NCBI GenBank assembly: GCA_958450365.1
Contig: CAUEEP010000730.1
Span: forward strand, 1,722,001 to 1,786,000
Length of the DNA stretch: 64,000 nt
Direction of reading: 5' to 3'
From: Mesorhabditis belari
Taxonomy: Eukaryota > Nematoda > Chromadorea > Rhabditida > Rhabditidae
Part shown: positions 57,040 to 64,000 of the stretch, piece by piece
Layout: the number at the start of each line of letters is the position of its first letter
How positions within the stretch are numbered: position 1 is the stretch's first letter
Position numbers and translations under genes: made by a program
The notes under the pieces: generated by a model
Told to the model about the DNA's origin: nothing
What the model saw: only the letters and a program-made list of their open reading frames with translations
Databases searched by the model: none

Positions 57040-57255
57040 TAGGGGAAAAAGGCCCCAAATGTAGATAAAAAAAGGCCCCAAATGTAGGTAAAAAAGGCCC
57101 TAAATGTAGGGAAAAAAAGGCCCTAAATGTAGGGAAAAAAGGCCCCAAATGTAGGGAAAAAACCATAAATATGGAAAAAGAAGTAACAATCTAGCCAACG
57201 AGATTGAGCCCATAACCTCCCGATTAAGATAAGATCTTAGCCAGTCAGCCATGAT
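57040..57255 (-). repeat. tRNA-like (SINE) element plus array, copy 2
   Basis: Same composite as 56080-56275: five or so AAATGTAGGGAAAAAAGGCC units, then AACCATAAATATGG and the tRNA-like part with GGTTCAATCTC replaced by GGCTCAATCTC on the minus strand. Sequence on either side (TTCTCTTCTCGAATAAATCA) is also duplicated around it. Confidence 0.6.
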
Positions 57256-58092
57256 ATTTTAATATTTTCCTCGAATATTTTCCCAAAGTTTATCCTTCAT
57301 CGTAAACAATGAAGTGTGAAATGGATCTTCTCTTCTCGAATAAATCAAGAACATCATGTTTTTTTCGAAAAATCGAACATGTTGACAATGATTGCTGTGA
57401 TAGTAAATAACATTAATGTTGCAAGGCAATGATTACGCAATTTCTTTACTAGAATTTGTTTCTCTTAGCTTACAGTAAAAAAACAGAGTCTATTTTAATA
57501 GCAAAGAAAAAAAATCCTTTTATTCACATCGAAAAAGTAAAACGGAGATCTTCGATACAGAAAGATGCACATGTTCGACACAAGAGAGATGACTGCCGAA
57601 GTTACGACCAACAATGCAATTCCAGTTGTTGCCTGGGATAGGATTTTGTAGATAACATTAGTAGGCTGTAGTTAAGCTCTATAACACATACCGTAAATAC
57701 TGTAATAGTACTCCATCCCCATAATGACGGTGCGGAGTGTTGCGTAGTCTAGCTTTGAACGAGTTTTTCTCGACACTGGTTTATGCTACAATGCGCGCTT
57801 AGGTATCAAAAAATAGCTGAAATTCAGGGCTATTTTTTTGATACCAAAGACACATTTTTTGAAAGTACGGGCGCTTTGAAAAAAGATGAAATACTAAAAA
57901 ACTTTTCCGACTACGCGACTGTACGACGGGGATGGGGTACTATTACAGTATTTACGGTAGGCTCTTGTAAATAGTTTGTTGTAAATAGGTTTCTTGTCTT
58001 TCGTTTAGATGCTAACTAGTTTTGCTACACTCTCTTTACATTGCTATCAGAATTCTATCGCCTTTAAAAGTACTGTTGAGCCTAAATATGCC
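57256..58092. other. Spacer, no gene seen
   Basis: A short inverted pair (TACCGTAAATACTGTAATAGTA near 57690 and TACTATTACAGTATTTACGG near 57937) brackets about 250 bp containing GCGCGCTTAGGTATCAAAAAA. It may be a small foldback element. No supported coding frame. Confidence 0.4.
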
Positions 58093-58559
58093 CTATACTT
58101 GATCCTTAGCCCTTGACCAACCATATTTCTTCTCAAAAGTCGACTTCATATAAGTGGCAATGTCATTCTCAATTCCTCCTTTATCCAACGCATCCGAAAG
58201 AGTCTAGAAAAACTGGTATGCTCAAGAATTCTGGTATCAAGCTTTCTCACCTGAATGGCATCGGATGTCATCTCATCCTCCAACGATGAGGATTTCATTT
58301 CGATCTGAATCTGATTGATTTGACATTGATTTGATTAGGTAAAATTGAAATTGAAACTATAAATTTGTACAAAAATAGCTTAAAACTCAAAGATCCGACC
58401 TGTGATGCCCTCAAAGCCTTTGACGGTGGCTCTTTCCATCGCCTTGACTCTTTTCTGTAAACTTCAAAATCTTTTCAACTATAGAAATCTCGAAATCTAC
58501 TTGAAATCAAATTTCTCATCGGCTAAGTTGAGCCCCTCCAACGAGCTCGGGCGTTTCAT
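58093..58559 (-). CDS. LC8-type dynein light chain-like protein, C-terminally short
   Basis: Exons on the minus strand: 58501-58559, 58400-58454, 58251-58304, 58093-58203; all phases join, 92 residues. The N-terminal 38 residues are specific to this protein (MKRPSSLEGLNLADEKFDFK). From residue 39 it follows the LC8 pattern: IEMKSSSLEDEMTSDAIQTL, then DALDKGGIENDIATYMKSTF, EKKYGW. LC8 helices 1 and 2 are thus present. It stops at SRAKDQV where LC8 would continue with the strands that form the dimer and bind partner peptides (WHCIVGRNFGSYV..). I found no further exon downstream on the minus strand. It is either a naturally truncated paralogue or a decaying copy; the intact splice sites favour the former. 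Confidence 0.7.
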
Positions 58560-60257
58560 ATTTGAATCAATCGAATGACGAAAAAGCTTTTAGTTTAGCC
58601 GAGTTTAGCACAAAAATGAATATGTCATATGGTTGTTGAAAGGGGCAAAAAAGCGCACGAAGACGGACGGGAGGGAACTCATGAAAATGTCGTCGAGTCT
58701 GTGTTTTGTCTTTTCGAGAAATATGATCGCTCTTTTGAAAGAGAAAGGAACCCAGTTTTTACCCCCGAACACAAGGCCCATCCTTGAGCTTTCAGGTGGC
58801 GAATGGCTTTAAGAAAATGATTAATTGTCTATAATAAGTATTCAGTAATCATTTCACCTGATATTCAATGAGATAGCTACTGCTTTTTGGTTTATTTCAG
58901 TCTCGTCTCGGAATATTGGATCAGCTTATGCTTAGCCGTTTATGTTCGGCCTTGTCTTATTTTAAACCTCATTTTTCCTTACCTTATATCTTCTTTACGT
59001 TATTTTTATTCATAAAACAATTATAAAAAATTTCAAGTATGAAAGAAAATGTTTTTAAATTTTTCAAACCTTCTCGCGCTACTCCGTCGCCTTTTCTGCA
59101 TGTAGCCGAAAGCCATTATCGACAATTTTCGGCCAGACATTCTAGTATTCTGAAATTTGATAGATATATAGATAGAAAAACTTAAGAACTCAAGAAAAAC
59201 TTGGATATTGAAAAGGGAATGGGAGAGTTTTGTTTGGGGAATGTTTCACTTTTTGGGGTCACACGTCAGCTGGTCTCTCGAATCGAATGATGGGGGAAAT
59301 GTTGAAAAGAATGGATTTCCCTTTTACCCAGCTTTTCCCCCATTTCTTTGGCACATTTCGATCGTTCCTTCTCTTACTTTGTGCGATCGGCGCTGGCCAG
59401 CTGTTTTTAGGTTTCTCAACTCATGCTTCACAAAGGTACATGAAGTTTTGCACAAAACAAATGTTAAATGAGCCTAGAGATAAGTGAACTAATGCTAATT
59501 AGTTGCTAATCAACTAATGCTAATTAACTAATGCTAATCAACTAATGCTAATTAGTCAATTTTGAGTATCGATTAATAACCTACCGCTAATGCACTCAAC
59601 TCAAAAACTGAAATTTCAAAATGAAAAAAATTAGACAGTCACGATACACCGAGAAATCCCAGTCAAAGACAAAACTTTTCTCTCATTTTCCATGGGTGTT
59701 CCTTTTTGCGGTGAGACGAGTGAAACGAGCTAACAAGTAAGCGGTTCTACCGATTTCTCCACAAAAATTGCTGTTTCGCTTGAAAATTCTCTCAAAACTC
59801 GCTAATATTCCCCGGTTCCACTTGTTTTTCCGATTTTTTTTATGAATTAGAACATATTTTTTGGTTGATAGATAACTTATCGAGTGATGGAAGAACGCTT
59901 TGGAATGTCAATGGGACAACGATATTTAAGGCCGGACTTCGATTGTTGAATCATTCAGCTAACATTGTATCTCTTATTAAATAGCCTTTCCAAAGATACT
60001 GTAAAGTCTTGGTCTTGGTCTTGTCTTGGTCTTGCCTTGGTCTTATCTTGGACTGTCTTTGGACCAAAGTCTTGGTCTTGTCCAGGCATCAAGACTGAAT
60101 ATCTCAAACTCCAATAGGAGCTGTTGAAAGATATTCAGCCTTAATGTCTGCGTTCTTTCTCTTTGCATCATACTGTAGTAAGACTAGAGCTTTACAGTGG
60201 TCGAATTGTAAGGAAATCTATTTTACAGTATTTTCAAGGATTGTAAAACTTTTAGGA
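58560..60257. other. Divergent upstream region between the LC8-like and collagen genes
   Basis: No supported coding sequence. It contains a simple array of CTAATGCTAATTAG-type units near 59490-59555 and a GTCTTGGTCTT-rich patch at 60005-60080. The frame at 59208-59487 is not recognised and has no splice support. Confidence 0.5.
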
Positions 60258-61369
60258 ATGACTTCGTGGGTTGGTTGGGCGTCGTCGGTCGGCTCGGGCT
60301 TAGCCATCATGACATGTCTCTTCTATTTGCCCTTCATCATGAATCAAGTATTGTAATCTATTATCTTTATCAAGCAAAAATTAAAAGAGGGTTTAAAGGA
60401 TAGGTTTAATAAAACTCATCTAAAAGAATCAACTTTACAGATCGAGGAAATCCGCTCGACGGTTTCCGTCCGAATGGATCATTTCCGCATTGGGGAGCAA
60501 CAAGTCTGGGGAAGTCTCAAGGTAATTAATGATCTCCTTTCATCAGAATACTTCCACAGGCTGCTCGTGTCGGCATTGTTCGTCCTCGTAAAGCCCGTTC
60601 GTACAGCAATCAGCAATGCACTTGCGACTCGTACGACCGCTGCCCGGCTGGACCTGCCGGAGAGCCTGGAACCCCCGGAGAGAACGGATATCCAGGTTAT
60701 AGAAAAAAGAAGTAGAAAACTATTTGTTTTAAGGTTCACCTGGACCCCGCGGACAGCCAGGAGTCGAAGGAATTACTCCCGCTGAACATCAACACGAGGA
60801 GGGATGCAAGAGATGTCCCGGAGGTCCACAAGGAGAACCCGGACGCCCAGGTCTGTGTGAAGGATAAAATTGTAAAGAAATTAATTTTAGGACCCCCAGG
60901 ACCACCTGGAGACAGTGGAGAGCCCGGACGAGATGGAGAAAGAAGCTCAGTGAGTGATGAAACTAGCTGGGCCCTGTCCGGCTTGTTTTTTTAATACTCT
61001 TTTTCAAAAATAAAATTTCAGGGAGGACCACCTGGAGAAGACGGTCGACCTGGATCAGACGGAGCCCCCGGACAACCAGGAGAGGACGGCAGACCTGGAG
61101 CCCCTGGAGAGAACGGAAGCCGAGGAGTGCCTGGACCCAACGGACCACCCGGAAATGATGGACGCCCAGGAAGCCGCGGTTATCCAGGAGACAATGGGGC
61201 AGCAGGATCTCCCGGCCAACCCGGACAAAATGGAGGACCCGGAAAGAATGGAGGACCTGGATCTCCCGGAGGCCGTGGACACGATGGACAACCCGGTAGA
61301 CCTGGAGAAACCGGACGGGATGCCAACTACTGCCCTTGCCCAAGAAGATTCGCTCAGAAAAAGCTCTAA
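60258..61369 (+). CDS. Nematode cuticle collagen
   Basis: Structural collagen of the cuticle, secreted by the hypodermis. Exons: 60258-60347, 60441-60521, 60560-60695, 60734-60850, 60891-60949, 61022-61369; 276 residues, close to the usual size. The N-terminus has a signal-anchor ([20 protein letters not shown]), then a cuticle-collagen N-terminal region ([20 protein letters not shown]). The first Cys box is [10 protein letters not shown]; Gly-X-Y blocks are interrupted by [18 protein letters not shown]. There is a long Gly-X-Y run and a final Cys box YCPCPRR. RPRKARS before the first Cys box resembles a subtilisin-type processing site. The start codon follows CTTTTAG by two bases, so SL trans-splicing is likely. 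The intron 3 acceptor is GTTTTAAG, showing that AAG acceptors are used in this genome. Confidence 0.95.
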
Positions 61370-61554
61370 GTGCTTTACATGTAACCACTTCTGTGGCAAT
61401 TTTTCAGATAAAACACCTGCAAACAATTTATTCATGCACAAAGAAAAGTTTTAAAGAGTCACATTCACGAAATGTTTAAAGCACCTTAAAGTGGACAAAC
61501 AATGCAAGTAGCTAAAATGTGAGTGTTTCAAATTTGCGTCAATTTGTTCGTTTG

Positions 61555-63981
61555 TTAGATGTGTTGCTTTCGGAACTCTTTGACATCGATCTAAAGCAAA
61601 TGGTTCTCATCAAAAAAAGATTCACAAAGCTATTTACCTTTGCGTACATCCAAGTGATATCACTAGCATACTTCTTTGCGATATTCGAGCGTTTGTTCTT
61701 CAACGTTGGTGTCAAGAGATCGTTCTCAACAGTGAATGGATCCTCGGTGAAGTAGAAGCGAGAAACCTGCAATAAAAATCTCAAGATATAGTAAGAAAGC
61801 TACCAAAAGCGTTAAAAATCTAGGTATCACCTGTTCAAAAGAGCTCAATCCTTTTTCGAGCCCAAGTGCTCGTAATTGTTTTGCCACGGCCATTCGAACC
61901 TAAAAAACGAAATGATACAAATAATTGGAATTAAACACACATCATGATTTGTACACAACTCGGCAAGGTCTATCCCAGTTAGTTTAAGCTCATCGGCGGC
62001 ATAAGCGATAAGATACTAAATTTTCATAAAATATTACATACCAAAAGCAGTAAAAAAAAACCTCTTTGTTAGGCACAATGATGGCAACGAGTTCATTTCG
62101 ATCTCCCTGTCCGTGCACGTAGATTTGTTCGACAAAAGGCGATTGCTGGTAGACACTCTCGATCTTATCCGGGACAAGGAATTCACCCTAAAGCACAAGT
62201 TGGAACAAAGTTAATCGATAGTAAACAAACATTCGGTAGTTTGACGAGATTTTTGATTCGATCCACAAGTACTAGACGACCTTTCTCATCAATTCTACCT
62301 AAAAATTGCAAATTAATCAAGTCAACAAGATGAAAATCGTAAAAGTAAACTACAAAAGGTTATTGTGTTACGAAAATATTATGCACATACCAATATCTCC
62401 AGTCCGTAGCCAACCATCAGAAAGGAAAGTCTCACTGGTAATCTTATGAGCTTTGAAGTATCCCTAAATACATTGAAGTTAGTTTAAGTGTAATCGAAAA
62501 CCTTTGCAACAATTGGTCCACGAAAACAAATCTCTCCACAAGTCGAATCCACTTTTTTCTCGGGATTTGTCACAGGGAGCAGCTAGGAAAACTGTAGATA
62601 AATAAAAAATGAGATAGACCTTCATTTCAACACAAGGCATCGGAACTCCAACGTGTCCAGTATCGTGATCTCCTTCGAGTGTGATCTAGAAGCATACTTT
62701 AAAAGTTTCAGCGTTAAGAAGCTACCGTTCCACAAGCCGTGCTTTCCGTTAGTCCATAACCTTCGCGTACAACACAACCCAGAGCCGCTCGGAAGAATGC
62801 CAATACCTAAACAGAAAAAAACCATAGCATGGTCAAATACACAATTCAAACTTTGATACTTACCTCGGAATTGAGTGGAGCCGAACCACAAACGAGTAAA
62901 TCAAGATCTCCACCAAACAGTGCTTGAATCTAAACAACTCTTTGATTATTTTGGATATAAAGGCAAACTTTCTTGAAGATCATTCGATCGGCCCAGGTGT
63001 CTCGTCGCACAATTCCTCTAAACGGCTCACATCAAATTTACAGAAGAAAAACAATATACCTTTTCACCAAAATCTTTTTGTAAGTGAGAGCTAAATTGAA
63101 GAGCAGCAGCTTTACTGGGCTGAAGCGCACTTGTTCATAGATCTAAAAAGATCGTCCGTTTTTAAAACAACATCACCGCAAACCTTGTTATAAACTTTGT
63201 TGAGCACACGTGGCACCGTGATGAGTAGATTTGGGCGAAATTCTCGGCAATCATCCAGCACCATTTGAGTATTTCCACTAAAATTCAATAATATTCCGCG
63301 TCAGGTTACTTGAAAAAGCCAATTCAACAAACTTAAAAAAGCCAATTCGTCCTCCGACAACAAGTGCACCGGCAAGCACCACTCGTTCGTACATGTGGGC
63401 CAATGGGAGATACGAAAGGTAACGGCACTGTAAATAAATTGTTACAAATATGCTAATCATCTCTCACAAAAAGTATAATCAACTTACCGTATCATCGTGC
63501 TTGATATTGGTGTAAGCGAGAACAGTATGCACGGCTGCGATATTTCCATGTGATACTTGTACTCCCTAAAACTAACAATTCAAGAATTGTCAATATCCGG
63601 GCAAACCGAAAGTTCATAAAATTTTTAATACCTTTGGCGTTCCAGTCGTACCAGATGTGTAGCAAATTGTGGCAATATCGTCAGGCTAAACATTTCAAAA
63701 TTAACGAACTTACAAAATTTTTCTTTAAAACATGAGAAATCTTCAAGACGACAAAATAAAACCTTTGGTGGAATTGGTGGAGGGCGCTTCGACATGTCAT
63801 GACCGCGAACTTCGAATTCGCTAAACGAGAGCACCTAAACGACGCTATTAAACAAGTATGTTGTAAAATAGTCATACATGAATATCCCGATTTTGTCCTT
63901 CTTCTCTCAATCGTGCATCGAATGGGGCTCCAACGACAATCACTCGGAGATCCGGCACGCGGTGGGCATTTGCAATCAAAG
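61555..63981 (-). CDS. Long-chain acyl-CoA synthetase (ACSL), 3' part
   Basis: Activates long-chain fatty acids to acyl-CoA with ATP; usually on ER or mitochondrial outer membranes. The gene runs off the right edge; about 498 C-terminal residues of a protein normally near 700 are seen. Minus-strand exons: 63878-63981, 63763-63834, 63632-63685, 63488-63565, 63333-63427, 63184-63277, 63060-63142, 62969-63017, 62864-62929, 62726-62806, 62620-62685, 62502-62582, 62391-62463, 62231-62298, 62062-62187, 61941-62015, 61831-61899, 61638-61766, 61555-61590; all in phase. Diagnostic motifs: TICYTSGTTGTPKGV (P-loop), SYLPLAHMYER, VPRVLNKVY, LVCGSAPL, REGYGLTES, GWLRTGDIG, LVLVDRIKNLVKLPNGEFLV, LTPTLKNKR. 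The last short exon (..IDVKEFRKQHI) is the least sure; without it the frame continues past a good donor. I do not assign a specific acs number. Confidence 0.93.
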
Positions 63982-64000
63982 CTGAACAAAAGCAATTTCT

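Overview
The window looks like nuclear DNA from a free-living rhabditid-type nematode. The evidence is its gene set (an UNC-5 netrin receptor, a nematode cuticle collagen, a major-sperm-protein domain, a PDZ-GEF/PXF-1 RapGEF), the many 38-50 bp introns ending in TTTCAG or TTTAG, candidate trans-splice acceptors just 5' of start codons, and the AT-rich spacers full of small TA-flanked inverted-repeat elements. Nothing looks bacterial or viral. I built the gene models by hand, chaining exons whose splice phases agree and checking the result against protein families known from memory.

Left part (1-12.2 kb): the 3' half of a RapGEF (pxf-1, + strand) runs in from the left edge. Next come an isochorismatase-domain hydrolase (+) and, converging on it, a complete quiescin sulfhydryl oxidase (QSOX, - strand, 18 exons). 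Region 12.2-25.6 kb has no confident gene. It holds a tandem duplication, a pseudo-tRNA, a perfect 92-bp inverted duplication, a few coding-looking scraps and a palindromic MITE. At 25.6-28.8 kb an unusual multi-pass membrane protein with a ten-cysteine ectodomain is followed after only 44 bp, and in a compatible splice phase, by an MSP-domain reading frame; they may form one protein. A small acidic protein of unknown function lies on the other strand.

Centre (29-55 kb): unc-5 fills 34.6-55.2 kb (25 exons, 965 residues predicted). Its fourth intron is about 10.4 kb and hosts one convincing and one tentative antisense gene plus DNA transposon remnants. Two phase-compatible exons 3-5 kb upstream could be an alternative 5' end.

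Right part (55-64 kb): two small minus-strand genes (an unrecognised 78-residue protein and an LC8-like dynein light chain that stops early), a cuticle collagen (+), and the 3' part of a long-chain acyl-CoA synthetase (-) leaving the right edge.

Functionally the genes are a mixture: axon guidance (UNC-5), Rap signalling (PXF-1), secretory-pathway disulfide formation (QSOX), cuticle (collagen) and lipid activation (ACSL). They are not a pathway cluster. The less familiar material is the ectodomain/5-TM/MSP locus, the genes nested in the unc-5 intron, and several splice-site oddities.
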